This document shows positions 36,314-45,369 of a stretch of 64,000 nucleotides of DNA, in pieces (position 1 is the first letter of the stretch; every line of letters begins with the position of its first letter). This DNA is from Aminipila sp963524205 (lineage in GTDB: Bacteria > Bacillota > Clostridia > Peptostreptococcales > Anaerovoracaceae). The notes beneath the pieces are model-generated. The model made no database searches. It saw only the letters and a list, made by a program, of their open reading frames with translations, and was not told the DNA's origin. Where the stretch lies: contig CAURED010000011.1 of NCBI GenBank assembly GCA_963524205.1, forward strand, positions 56,283 through 120,282. Reading direction: 5' to 3'. The translations under genes and the position numbers were made by a program.

Positions 36314-36892
36314 AAGTTCTTTACTTATATATGTTATTACACCATTCTGATTTATTTTTTCTACAATTTTACCAAGTTCCTCCATAGGAAGTTCCATATT
36401 ATTTTTAAACCAGTATCCCACTATACCCAATTGAGCGGAGGACACATATTCCAATGCATATTTCAGTTTTACCTTTCCTAAATCGTCTATACCATTTTGC
36501 AAGTCAAACATTTCCATAACAGTCTCCTGCATAATTTTTTTAAGCTTTTTTATAGCTCTTATTTCTGCACTCTCTCCAAAGAACAGTTCCAACATTGCTT
36601 GCTCTCCGTAAAAAAACTCTTTTGGTAATACTCCCATATCTATTTTCTTATTCATTATCAATGCTTTTATAACCGGAAGTGCATGCTTCTTAATCTGTTC
36701 TATGGCGTCATTTTCGACCTTTTCCTGTAAATCATATATATCTATGTAATATACATAAAAAGTTCCTCTATTTATATGCGCTTTCTCTGTAATCTCCTTT
36801 ATGCTAATTTTTTCAATACGCTTTTGTTTATAAAGTTCTAAAAAAGCATCTTTTATTTTCTGTTTTGTGTCTTGTACTCGTTTTGATTCCAT
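36296..36892 (-). CDS. TetR/AcrR-family regulator of the efflux operon
   Basis: 198 residues with the N-terminal helix-turn-helix (IKEITEKAHINRGTFYVYY, about 23-41) and a ligand-binding C-terminal helical domain. It is the last gene of ATPase-permease-HlyD-TetR, 11 bases after HlyD. The gene order resembles E. coli cecR with ybhGFSR, although there cecR is at the other end. It probably represses the operon at an inverted repeat before the ATPase gene. Confidence 0.9.
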   Translation of the reverse strand: MESKRVQDTKQKIKDAFLELYKQKRIEKISIKEITEKAHINRGTFYVYYIDIYDLQEKVENDAIEQIKKHALPVIKALIMNKKIDMGVLPKEFFYGEQAMLELFFGESAEIRAIKKLKKIMQETVMEMFDLQNGIDDLGKVKLKYALEYVSSAQLGIVGYWFKNNMELPMEELGKIVEKINQNGVITYISKELKKVDV

Positions 36893-36903
36893 TTTTTCTT
36901 CTC

Positions 36904-37863
36904 CTATAAACGTACCTTTATTTTCTGTCCTACGTTAACATTACAATCCTTAGGAAGCAATACTTTAACTCTGATACTTTCCTGATTTCGATTAGCTGCA
37001 CTTTGCAGTTCTTTAGGCGTATATTGTGCTTTTACATCGATGTATTTAATTTTGCTTTCTACTGAATCATTGTTAATAGTGACTACAGCCTTTTGGTTAT
37101 ATTTAATATGATCTAATTTGTCTTCTGGAAAATAAATAACTGCATACTGCTCCTTATCAGAAGATATATCAGCGATATTGTAGCCAGCAGCCACTATATC
37201 CCCTTCACTGTAATTCTTACTCATAACAATGCCATCGCATCCTGCTAATATAGTATACTTTTCAAGAATTTCCTTTTGCTGGTTCAATTGACTTTCCAAT
37301 AATGCCACATCTATATCCGCAGCGTTCCCAGCGGTTTTGTCTGAACTATTTTTGACCTGTGCCTTGGAAGATTCTACTGTGCTTTCTGCTGTTTCATACG
37401 CAACCTTTGCACTATCCAATGCAGTTTCTGAAATAGCTGATTCGGCATACAATGATTTCGCCTTATCATAGTCTTGCTTTGCCTTTTCTGCAATTACAAC
37501 TGCACTTTCATAATTGGCTTTAGCTACACTATAATTATTATCTGCTGTGCCTCCATACCCTACTTTACTGCCATTTACAGCTAATTTAGCTTTCTGCAAA
37601 TTCAGTTCTAATTGTTCCACTACATATTTTTGATTGGTACTATCTATTATTGCAACAATATCCCCCTCTTTTACCTGACTGCCCAACTGCACTGTGCTTT
37701 CTAAGATTTTTCCCGAAACCTCTGCAGGATGTGATACCATTACCCCCTCAACTTCTCCAATATAATAATTTCTATCCTTTAAATTAAAGTAACAAACAAC
37801 TGCTACAATTAGTAATAATACTATAAAAGGTACAACCTTTGTATTAACTTTTACCCTTTTCAT
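36904..37863 (-). CDS. HlyD-family membrane fusion protein of an ABC efflux system
   Basis: 319 residues. An N-terminal membrane helix (about 10-25), a biotinyl-lipoyl-like half (VSHPAEVSGKILESTV), a long helical hairpin (about 80-190, with coiled-coil heptads and an Asp/Ala-rich run), and the returning lipoyl half. In Gram-positives such proteins help an ABC exporter outside the membrane. The ATG follows AAGGTGGAG. Similar in plan to YbhG. Confidence 0.91.
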   Translation of the reverse strand: MKRVKVNTKVVPFIVLLLIVAVVCYFNLKDRNYYIGEVEGVMVSHPAEVSGKILESTVQLGSQVKEGDIVAIIDSTNQKYVVEQLELNLQKAKLAVNGSKVGYGGTADNNYSVAKANYESAVVIAEKAKQDYDKAKSLYAESAISETALDSAKVAYETAESTVESSKAQVKNSSDKTAGNAADIDVALLESQLNQQKEILEKYTILAGCDGIVMSKNYSEGDIVAAGYNIADISSDKEQYAVIYFPEDKLDHIKYNQKAVVTINNDSVESKIKYIDVKAQYTPKELQSAANRNQESIRVKVLLPKDCNVNVGQKIKVRL

Positions 37864-37879
37864 TATTTCTCCACCTTCT

Positions 37880-38887
37880 TTATATATTTCTATACCGTTT
37901 TAATAATTTTGTATTTATTATCATAAAAATGACAGACAATACCACAAGAATCACCAAGTCCCATAATATATCCATAATCCCTGCATTTTTAAGCATTACA
38001 GCTTTTAAAGCATCTGCCGTATAATAGAGCGGCATTACCCGGCCGATTATATCTAAAGCTGGTGGAAGCGTAAAAAGTCCTGTAAAAAATGCCTGTGGTA
38101 CAATTATAACTGGTATAAATTGTATCATCTGAAACTCTGAATTTGCCGCAGTGGACACTAAAATACCTAAAGTTGATGCCGTTATGGCTGTGACCAGGGT
38201 TGTAAGTAAAACTAACCATATAGAGCCTATCATCATTATCTTTAAAACATATACTAAATAGAATGATATCACCACTGACTGAACTACATTTAGTATGCCA
38301 AACCCCAAAACATATCCAGCAACTACTTCCCATCTTTTAATCGGTGCAGACAATACCTTTTCCAAAGTTCCCGTAGTTCTTTCTTTTAAAAAGGACATTC
38401 CCGAAATAAGAAATACTAAAAAGAAAACTAAGAATCCCATTAATATAGATGCAAAGTTATCAAATAGCGATAAGTCTTCTGCTCCATAAACATAAGTTAT
38501 ATCGGACTTTAAATCCGTTCTTAGCTGCATAACACCTCTGCTGGCAGCTTCAATTGCTTTAACGGCATTGCCTGATTTTGTTGAATTACTTCCGTCTACC
38601 CATGCGTACACTTTTCCGCTCTTAACCGTCACAACTGCCGTTACTTTCCCTTTCTCCAATTCCGATAAATCCTGGCAACGTGTAGGTACTACATTATTCT
38701 GTATCAGCTCCTCTATGAAACCTTCTGAAACATTTATAACACCTATATCTACAGTGTTTTGTGCTCCTTCAAAAACAAAATACAACAGCGTAAGTATCAG
38801 TAAAGGTGCTACAAGCATTAACGCCAGTGTGCGTTTGTCATTTCTAATCTGCATTAAGATTCGCTTTGCCAAAGCCTTAACCCTCAT
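37880..38887 (-). CDS. ABC-2 type efflux permease
   Basis: 335 residues. One N-terminal membrane helix, a large outside loop of about 130 residues, and then five membrane helices, the plan of ABC2_membrane/DrrB and YbhS-type proteins, with FLKERTTGTLEKVLSAPI between helices. Its ATG directly follows the TAA of the ATPase gene. A single permease must form a homodimer, unlike the YbhS/YbhR pair. Confidence 0.92.
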   Translation of the reverse strand: MRVKALAKRILMQIRNDKRTLALMLVAPLLILTLLYFVFEGAQNTVDIGVINVSEGFIEELIQNNVVPTRCQDLSELEKGKVTAVVTVKSGKVYAWVDGSNSTKSGNAVKAIEAASRGVMQLRTDLKSDITYVYGAEDLSLFDNFASILMGFLVFFLVFLISGMSFLKERTTGTLEKVLSAPIKRWEVVAGYVLGFGILNVVQSVVISFYLVYVLKIMMIGSIWLVLLTTLVTAITASTLGILVSTAANSEFQMIQFIPVIIVPQAFFTGLFTLPPALDIIGRVMPLYYTADALKAVMLKNAGIMDILWDLVILVVLSVIFMIINTKLLKRYRNI

Positions 38888-39640
38888 TTAACCCTCAGCC
38901 TCCTCATCCATACTACTAAAGTATACAAATGCCTCTTCAAGGTTTTGTGCACCTGCTTTAACTTGTATTTCAACAGGTGTTCCTGTAGCTAATAGTTTCC
39001 CCTCTCTCATCATGGATAAATGAGTACACTTTTCAGCTTCATCCATTACATGAGTAGTAACTAAAATAGTTACACCACTGTCAGTCATCTTGTACAGCTC
39101 ATTCCAAATATTTTTTCTAAGCAATGGATCAATTCCTACTGTAGGTTCATCAAGTATAAGGACTTTTGGTTCATGTAATATAGTCATAGCTAAGGACAGC
39201 CTTCTTTTCATACCTCCAGAAAAGTCTGAAACAGGTTTATCTAAATCTTTATAAAGATTAACTACTTTTATAACCTCTTCTATTCTTAACTTTAGTTTCA
39301 TATTTTCTATGCCATATAACTGCCCAAAAAACTCCAAATTTTGTCTTGCCGTCAAATCTCCATATAGGGCATCCGATTGCGCCATGTATCCAACCTTTCC
39401 CATCAACTGAAGGTTAGGCATTTTTTCATCTAATACTAAAACATCTCCTGAAGTTGCTTCTGATATACCTGCAATTATTTTTACAGTAGTAGTCTTTCCG
39501 CATCCAGACGGTCCCAGCATTCCATAAATAGCACCATAAGGAACTTCTATACTTACATCTTTTAATACTTGATGCTCACCAAAACTTTTATCTATATGTT
39601 TGAGAATAATGCATTTTTCCGTTTCCAATTTTTGTGCCAC
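38888..39640 (-). CDS. ABC transporter ATPase of the efflux system
   Basis: 250 residues, Walker A GPSGCGKTT (43-51), signature DFSGGMKRRLSLA, Walker B VLILDEPTVGIDP, H-loop VTTHVMDEA. The start is ambiguous: GTG at 39640 gives MAQKL..., but TTG at 39628 lies eight bases after AGGTGG and may be the true one. It leads the four-gene efflux operon, with a candidate TetR operator 35 bases upstream. Confidence 0.93.
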   Translation of the reverse strand: MAQKLETEKCIILKHIDKSFGEHQVLKDVSIEVPYGAIYGMLGPSGCGKTTTVKIIAGISEATSGDVLVLDEKMPNLQLMGKVGYMAQSDALYGDLTARQNLEFFGQLYGIENMKLKLRIEEVIKVVNLYKDLDKPVSDFSGGMKRRLSLAMTILHEPKVLILDEPTVGIDPLLRKNIWNELYKMTDSGVTILVTTHVMDEAEKCTHLSMMREGKLLATGTPVEIQVKAGAQNLEEAFVYFSSMDEEAEG

Positions 39641-39672
39641 CTTCTTTTCTTAAACCAATTTATTAAATTACC

Positions 39673-39686
39673 AACAACGTGTTGTT
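39673..39686. promoter_or_regulatory. candidate TetR operator of the efflux operon
   Basis: AACAAC-GT-GTTGTT, perfect 6-base arms with a 2-base spacer, directly before the ATPase gene. It is the most symmetric site in the region. Confidence 0.55.
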
Positions 39687-39702
39687 ATATTTTACATCAT
39701 AT

Positions 39703-39744
39703 AAAAAAAACAGGTAAATTTAAATATACAATTTACCTGTTTTT
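39703..39744 (-). terminator. terminator of the PFOR gene
   Basis: AACAGGTAAATT and AATTTACCTGTT form a 12-base stem, followed on the minus strand by eight T. Confidence 0.87.
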
Positions 39745-39772
39745 GTTGGTTTTATTCATATTAAATTAAACT

Positions 39773-42700
39773 TTATTTTTCCTCAGCTAATTTCTTATAA
39801 CCTTCATAACGCTCCTTAGCGTATTCTTCAGTCAGATCAAATAGCTTATCTGATATATCTGGGAATTCTCTTGAAAGTGAAGAATATCTCATTTGACCCA
39901 TAATAAAGTCCTTAAAACTTGCTGTAGGAGCCTTTGAATCTAGCGTAAATGGATTCTTGCCCTTATTCTTTAATTCTGGATTGAATCTGTATAAGTGCCA
40001 GTATCCTGATTCAACTGCATCCTTAATATTTTCTTGTGACTTACCCATACCCTTCTTTAATCCGTGATTAATACAAGGTGAATATGCAATAATAAGTGAT
40101 GGGCCATCATAAGCTTCCGCCTCAGTTATAGCTTTTAACAGCTGTGCCTTATCTGCACCCATACCAACCTGTGCAACATATACATAGCCATAAGACATAG
40201 CCATCATTCCTAAGTCCTTCTTCTTTATCCTCTTACCAGAAGCAGCGAATTTAGCTACTGCTGCTGCAGGTGTTGACTTAGATGCCTGACCGCCTGTATT
40301 GGAGTAAACTTCTGTATCGAATACCAGGATATTTATATTCTCCCCTGAAGCAAGAACATGGTCAAGACCACCATAACCTATATCATAAGCCCATCCATCA
40401 CCACCAAGAGCCCAAATTGATTTTTTAACTAAATAATCTTTGCTGTCGGAAATTCTCTTACATAACTTCTGGATCACATCATCAGAAGTCTTAAGGTTGT
40501 CTATGCACTGCATTACCTTATCACTCTTTGCTCTGGATTCCTTGCCATCTTCTTTATATTCAAGCCATTCTTCAATAGCTTCTTTTAAATCTTCTGCAAT
40601 ATCAAGTTCCAGTAATGCTTTCATAGTGTGCTCAATTTTTTCACGCATCTGTTTTGATGCAAGAAGCATTCCATAGCCATATTCTGCATTATCTTCAAAT
40701 AAAGAGTTTGCCCAAGCCGGCCCTCTGCCATTTTCATCTTTGCAATAAGGCATTGATGGTGCTGAAGCACCCCAAATAGATGAGCATCCTGTGGCATTTG
40801 CAATAAGCATTCTATCCCCAAACAACTGAGTTACCAGTTTTATGTATGGTGTTTCGCCACATCCTGCACAAGCACCTGAGAATTCAATATATGGCTTTGC
40901 AAACTGGCTTCCTTTTACAGTTTCTTTATTTAGTAATTTATCTTTTACAGGTATTGTTGTACTATAATTCCAATTATCTGCTTCTTTTACAACCTGAGCA
41001 TATACCTTCATAGTTAGGGCCTTTTCTTTAGCAGGACAAATATCAGCACAATTTCCGCAGCCTAAACAATCTAAGGCAGAAAGCTGCATTCTATAATGAT
41101 ATCCTTCAAGGCCTTTTCCAGTTGCTGGAACAGTTTCAAATGTAAATGGTGCCTTTTCCTTTTCATCCTTATCTAGAAGTATTGGTCTGATAGCTGCATG
41201 AGGACATACAAAGGAACATTGGTTACACTGAATACAAGCATCTTTATTCCATTCAGGAAGAAGAATTGCTACTCCACGTTTTTCATAAGCACTAGTTCCT
41301 GAAGGGAAAGTTCCATCCTCTCTTCCATTAAATGCACTTACAGGTAAATCCTCACCTTCCTGCTTGTTCATAGGAATCAGGATCTGTTCTATAAATTCCG
41401 GAAGTTCTTCTGTCTTTCCTTTAGGATTTTCTGAATTTACCCATTCTGCAGGTACATTGATTTTCTTAATACCATTAGCACCAGCATCAACAGCCTTCCA
41501 GTTCATTTCTACAACGCTCTGGCCTTTCTTCTTGTAGGTCTTTTCGATACCTTCCTTTAAGTATTCAATGGCCTGTTCCATAGGAATAACATTTGTAAGC
41601 TTAAAGAAAGCTGACTGCATGATCATATTGATTCTGCTGCCAAGACCAATTTCACCTGCATACTTCCATGCATCTATAACATAAAAATTAATATTCTTCT
41701 TTGCCAGTTCTCTCTTCACCTTTGCAGGAAGATGTTCTGCAATTTCTTTTTCATTCTCCCACATACAATTTAGTAAGAAAGTTCCACCCTTCTTTAAGTC
41801 TTTAAGCATATCATATTGCCTTAAGTATGCCTGATTATGACATGCAACAAAGTCAGCCTGGTTAATTAAGTATGTAGACTGAATCGGATGTTCACCAAAT
41901 CTCAAATGCGAAATAGTAACACCACCAGACTTCTTGGAATCATAAGCAAAATAGCCCTGTGCATATAGATTAGTCTTATCTCCAATAATCTTAATTGCAG
42001 TTTTATTTGCACCAACTGTACCATCAGAACCAAGTCCCCAGAACTTACACTTAATAGTTCCTTCTGGCTCTCTTGCAATGCCTTCTGTATATGGTAATGA
42101 AACTCCTGTTACATCATCCTCAATACCTACTGTAAAATGATTCTTTGGTCTCTTATGATACAAATTATCATATATAGCATGAATCATTCCTGGAGTTGTA
42201 TCTTTTGAACCTAGACCATAACGTCCCCCATAGACTTCAGGTGCATTCCTTTCTCCATACAGCATTGTTCTGACATCTTGGTATAATGGTTCTCCAAGAG
42301 CTCCAGGTTCCTTTGTTCTGTCAAGAACTGCAATTCTTTCAACAGTTTTAGGAAGTACATCCATAAAGTATTTCTTAACGAATGGTCTATATAATCTTAC
42401 CTTGATTAAACCAACTCTATGGCCCTCAAGGATAAGTTTAGTCATTGTTTCCTCAATTGTTTCGCAGACTGAACCCATGGCAACAATAACGTTTTCAGCA
42501 TCAGGTGCACCAACATAATCAAAAGGCTTATAGTTTCTTCCTGTTAATTTGCTTATTTCGTTCATATATTCCACTACAATTTCTGGAACTGCATCATAAA
42601 ATTTATTGGACGCTTCTCTTGCCTGGAAAAATATATCCGGATTCTGAGCTGTACCTCTTACTACAGGGTGTTCAGGGTTTAATGCACGATTTCTAAAATC

Positions 42701-43306
42701 CTGCACAGCTTTCCAGTCCACCAGCTTCTTAAAGTCTTCATATCCTATAACTTCTATTTTCTGAATTTCGTGAGAAGTTCTAAATCCATCAAAGAAATGA
42801 ACAAAAGGAACTCTTGATTTTATTGAGGCAAGATGTGCTACACCTCCAAGGTCCATAACTTCCTGAACAGATCCTGATGCAAGCATTGCAAATCCGGTTT
42901 GTCTTGTAGCCATAACATCTGAATGATCTCCAAATATACATAATGCATGGGTTGCAACTGTTCTTGCAGCTACATGGAATACACCTGGCAGTAATTCTCC
43001 TGCAATTTTGTACATGTTAGGAATCATCAATAACAATCCCTGTGATGATGTATATGTAGTAGTCAATGCTCCTGCTGCAAGAGAACCATGAACAGTTCCT
43101 GCTGCACCCGCCTCTGACTGCATCTCTGCAACCTTAACCGTCTGACCAAAAATATTTTTTCTGCCATAAGCAGACCATTCATCAACAACTTCAGACATGG
43201 TTGATGATGGCGTTATAGGATAAATTGCGGCAACATCAGTAAACGCATAAGATACATGTGCTGCTGCTGTATTTCCATCCATAGTTCTCATTCTACTCTG
43301 TGTCAT
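39773..43306 (-). CDS. nifJ: pyruvate:ferredoxin (flavodoxin) oxidoreductase
   Basis: 1177 residues from the ATG at 43306, 5 bases after GGGAGG; the frame ten residues longer begins before the predicted transcription start. It oxidises pyruvate to acetyl-CoA and CO2, reducing ferredoxin, a central step in anaerobes. Order: pyruvate-binding domain (starting about 6, with AVAAIYPITPSS-like TDVAAIYPITPSS), domain II, EKR segment, two 4Fe-4S clusters (CIQCNQCSFVCP near 688 and CLGCGNCADICP near 750), and the TPP domain with CAGCGETPY near 814 and the metal/TPP motif GGDGWAYDIGYGG. It is monocistronic. Confidence 0.97.
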   Translation of the reverse strand: MTQSRMRTMDGNTAAAHVSYAFTDVAAIYPITPSSTMSEVVDEWSAYGRKNIFGQTVKVAEMQSEAGAAGTVHGSLAAGALTTTYTSSQGLLLMIPNMYKIAGELLPGVFHVAARTVATHALCIFGDHSDVMATRQTGFAMLASGSVQEVMDLGGVAHLASIKSRVPFVHFFDGFRTSHEIQKIEVIGYEDFKKLVDWKAVQDFRNRALNPEHPVVRGTAQNPDIFFQAREASNKFYDAVPEIVVEYMNEISKLTGRNYKPFDYVGAPDAENVIVAMGSVCETIEETMTKLILEGHRVGLIKVRLYRPFVKKYFMDVLPKTVERIAVLDRTKEPGALGEPLYQDVRTMLYGERNAPEVYGGRYGLGSKDTTPGMIHAIYDNLYHKRPKNHFTVGIEDDVTGVSLPYTEGIAREPEGTIKCKFWGLGSDGTVGANKTAIKIIGDKTNLYAQGYFAYDSKKSGGVTISHLRFGEHPIQSTYLINQADFVACHNQAYLRQYDMLKDLKKGGTFLLNCMWENEKEIAEHLPAKVKRELAKKNINFYVIDAWKYAGEIGLGSRINMIMQSAFFKLTNVIPMEQAIEYLKEGIEKTYKKKGQSVVEMNWKAVDAGANGIKKINVPAEWVNSENPKGKTEELPEFIEQILIPMNKQEGEDLPVSAFNGREDGTFPSGTSAYEKRGVAILLPEWNKDACIQCNQCSFVCPHAAIRPILLDKDEKEKAPFTFETVPATGKGLEGYHYRMQLSALDCLGCGNCADICPAKEKALTMKVYAQVVKEADNWNYSTTIPVKDKLLNKETVKGSQFAKPYIEFSGACAGCGETPYIKLVTQLFGDRMLIANATGCSSIWGASAPSMPYCKDENGRGPAWANSLFEDNAEYGYGMLLASKQMREKIEHTMKALLELDIAEDLKEAIEEWLEYKEDGKESRAKSDKVMQCIDNLKTSDDVIQKLCKRISDSKDYLVKKSIWALGGDGWAYDIGYGGLDHVLASGENINILVFDTEVYSNTGGQASKSTPAAAVAKFAASGKRIKKKDLGMMAMSYGYVYVAQVGMGADKAQLLKAITEAEAYDGPSLIIAYSPCINHGLKKGMGKSQENIKDAVESGYWHLYRFNPELKNKGKNPFTLDSKAPTASFKDFIMGQMRYSSLSREFPDISDKLFDLTEEYAKERYEGYKKLAEEK

Positions 43307-43340
43307 CTTTTCCTCCCTATAGTTAAGTTTATTCAAACTT

Positions 43341-43368
43341 ATTATACTTTACATAACTCATAACTCAA
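43341..43368 (-). promoter_or_regulatory. promoter of PFOR
   Basis: TTGAGT (43363-43368), 16 bases, TATAAT (43341-43346). The start near 43334 leaves a leader of about 28 bases containing GGGAGG, and argues for the ATG at 43306. Confidence 0.72.
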
Positions 43369-43677
43369 TTTAACTTGTATCAGCAAAATAGTTACTGTTT
43401 TTGTACTTATTTTTATACATCTAATTTTCGCTAATGCATTTACTTTATACCATATTTACACCAATGTCAACATGTACAAAAAATAATACAATATACAAGA
43501 AACAACCAAAGAATCCTTTATTTTTAAACATTTTTTATTTTTACAGTTTCTTTGATGCGTTTATAATCGTATAAATTATTTGTGCATTTTTACAATTTTG
43601 TTGATAGTACTAGTGATTATACACAAATTATTTTGGGTTATTTTTATTTTTATTCAGTGTTTTTTCTAAATATAAAG
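43369..43677. other. AT-rich intergenic DNA upstream of PFOR
   Basis: About 300 bases without a gene. I saw no Rex-like site (TTGTTAA-N4-TTAACAA), riboswitch or small ORF with a ribosome site. CAAAGAA and TTCTTTG occur 38 bases apart near 43508-43553, which may be chance. Confidence 0.5.
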
Positions 43678-43719
43678 TAAAAAAATATCCCTGGCAAAAT
43701 TGTTTTTTGCAAGGGATAT
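43678..43719 (-). terminator. terminator of bofA
   Basis: ATATCCCT-t-GCAAAA pairs with TTTTGC-c-AGGGATAT, followed by seven T on the minus strand. Confidence 0.85.
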
Positions 43720-43755
43720 AGCAAACTAATCATATTATAGTTTTTTCCTATGGTG

Positions 43756-44019
43756 TCAGCTAATTAAATATAAAAGAATGATACCTGGTATTCCCAAAGT
43801 ACCAATACCGAAGCCTGTTACTACATTTATTGGTAAATGTATTCCAAAGCTTGCCCCAATCAAATTGATTACAATTAATATAATTCCTCCGCAGATGCTG
43901 TTTATAACTATTTTCAAAATTATCCTGCCAGAAAAAGCAAACAATTTTGCTAAAAGAAATATAATTAGCAGGCCAGCTGCATAAGCTAGAAATATAATAA
44001 CTTCCATCCCTGTGTCCAT
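43756..44019 (-). CDS. bofA: BofA-family membrane protein (pro-sigma-K processing inhibitor type)
   Basis: 87 residues from the ATG at 44019. The open frame runs 56 residues further upstream but those residues do not belong to the family and overlap the yaaL gene on the other strand. Two to three hydrophobic helices and the closing VVTGFGIGTLGIPGIILLYLIS, the hallmark of BofA. In Bacillus BofA holds the SpoIVFB protease in check in the mother cell; in clostridia the gene is conserved beside recR, though the pro-sigma-K pathway may differ. It supports a spore-forming host. Confidence 0.88.
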   Translation of the reverse strand: MDTGMEVIIFLAYAAGLLIIFLLAKLFAFSGRIILKIVINSICGGIILIVINLIGASFGIHLPINVVTGFGIGTLGIPGIILLYLIS

Positions 44020-44112
44020 ATTTTTCTCACATCCTTTGTAATGTTTTGTATAGAATATGTCATACAGGAACAAAATAGAATTAATTAGTAAATTAGGAAA
44101 GGAAATTACATA

Positions 44113-44373
44113 ATGATCCAATTGAACGGGCTGGCTGATAATGCCGAAAAAATTTATAAGAAACTCACAGGAGTACCTGTTCCTCAAGATGAAGGCCAGA
44201 TGATTATTTCTAATTTAAAAGAGGTACACAATAAACTTGTTCGCTCTGAATCTATTTTCAACGAGCTTACTGACAGTGATTTAATTGATTATGCGACCTA
44301 CGACATCCTTGCCGAAAAAGCCCGCTATGCTTACTTAATAAAACAGGCAAAAAAAAGAAACCTGCATTTTTAA
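44113..44373 (+). CDS. YaaL/DUF2508-family protein
   Basis: 86 residues, soluble and helical, ending KARYAYLIKQAKKRNLHF, a typical DUF2508 (YaaL) end. In Bacillus, yaaL sits between recR and bofA on the same strand. Here it lies between them but reads in the opposite direction, and its stop (44373) abuts the stop of recR (44374). The start follows AGGAAAGGAAATTACATA. Function unknown. Confidence 0.8.
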   Translation: MIQLNGLADNAEKIYKKLTGVPVPQDEGQMIISNLKEVHNKLVRSESIFNELTDSDLIDYATYDILAEKARYAYLIKQAKKRNLHF

Positions 44374-44973
44374 TTACAAGTTTCTACGTCCTTCCATAGC
44401 CTTTGATAGAGTCACTTCGTCAGCATATTCCAAATCGCCGCCTACAGGTATACCGTGTGCTATTCTGGATACGGTTATACCTGTAGGTTTTATTAATCTG
44501 GCAATGTACATAGCTGTAGCTTCTCCCTCGATATTAGGGTTAGTTGCAAGAATAATTTCATTCACATCATTCTCTTGAAGCCGCGTAATAAGCGACTTCA
44601 AATTAATATCCTCTGGGCCAATCCCTTCTAATGGAGAAATAGCCCCATGCAGTACATGATAAAGACCTGTGAACTCTCTGATTCTCTCCATAGCCGCAAC
44701 TTCCTTAGGGCTTTCTACAACACATATAACGCTCTGGTCCCTGCCGGAGTCAGAACAAATTGAACAAGGCTCTATATCAGTCAAATTTCCGCAAATAGAA
44801 CAATATTTCATATTAGTCTTTGCATCTATAATTGCCTGAGCGATAGAAAATGCTTCTTTATCCTCCATGTCTAGAATATTAAAAGCAAGTCTCTGGGCCG
44901 TCTTATTTCCTATTCCTTGTAGCTTGGAAAGTTCATTAATTAATTTATTTAATGGTTTTGCATAATATTTCAT
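44374..44973 (-). CDS. recR: recombination protein RecR
   Basis: 199 residues. N-terminal HhH (LQGIGNKTAQRLAF), a four-cysteine zinc finger (CSICGNLTDIEPCSICSD), and a Toprim domain (ICVVESPKEVAAMERI; later LATNPNIEGEATAMYIARL). It works with RecF/RecO to load RecA at gaps. It ends the dnaX-ybaB-recR operon. Confidence 0.97.
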   Translation of the reverse strand: MKYYAKPLNKLINELSKLQGIGNKTAQRLAFNILDMEDKEAFSIAQAIIDAKTNMKYCSICGNLTDIEPCSICSDSGRDQSVICVVESPKEVAAMERIREFTGLYHVLHGAISPLEGIGPEDINLKSLITRLQENDVNEIILATNPNIEGEATAMYIARLIKPTGITVSRIAHGIPVGGDLEYADEVTLSKAMEGRRNL

Positions 44974-44994
44974 TTATTTTGCTTCCAATCTTAA

Positions 44995-45357
44995 TTACAT
45001 CAATCCTGGTATGTTTAGTCCTCCAGTAATTTTACTCATTTCTCCCTCTGAGATTTCTTCCATCTGTCTCAAAGCTTCATTCACAGCAACCATAATTAAA
45101 TCCTGAAGCATTTCAATATCATCCGGATCAACAATTTCTGGTTTTAATTGAATATTTGTAATCTGTTTCGCACCATTTACTGTAATAGTCACAGCACCAC
45201 CACCTGCGGTTGTAGTAGTTTCCATCTTTTCTATTTCTTCCTGAGTTTCTTCCATTTTTTTCTGCATTGCCTGAACCTGCTGAAGCTGCTTCTGCATATT
45301 TCCACCCATGCCGCCGCCCATACTAGGCTTTTTTCCTGCTCTCATACCTTTTCCCAT
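44995..45357 (-). CDS. YbaB/EbfC-family nucleoid protein
   Basis: 120 residues with a Gly/Met-rich lead (GGGMGGNMQKQLQQ), a coiled helix (QVQAMQKKMEETQEEIEKME), and the conserved GGGAVTITVNGAKQITNIQLKPEIVDPDD block. A dimer that coats DNA. The ATG follows GGAGGAG. It starts 12 bases after dnaX and is followed 21 bases later by recR, the standard order. Confidence 0.96.
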   Translation of the reverse strand: MGKGMRAGKKPSMGGGMGGNMQKQLQQVQAMQKKMEETQEEIEKMETTTTAGGGAVTITVNGAKQITNIQLKPEIVDPDDIEMLQDLIMVAVNEALRQMEEISEGEMSKITGGLNIPGLM

Positions 45358-45369
45358 TATATTCTCCTC

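Noticed and set aside
39628..39640. Moving the efflux ATPase start firmly to TTG
   Set aside because: The ribosome site favours it, but GTG cannot be excluded from sequence alone, so only a note was made.
43369..43640. Rex operator or riboswitch upstream of PFOR
   Set aside because: No TTGTTAA/TTAACAA pair and no known riboswitch core found by eye.
43756..44187. Long 143-residue version of the BofA frame
   Set aside because: The first 56 residues fit no BofA protein and overlap yaaL on the other strand; the family begins at the ATG at 44019.
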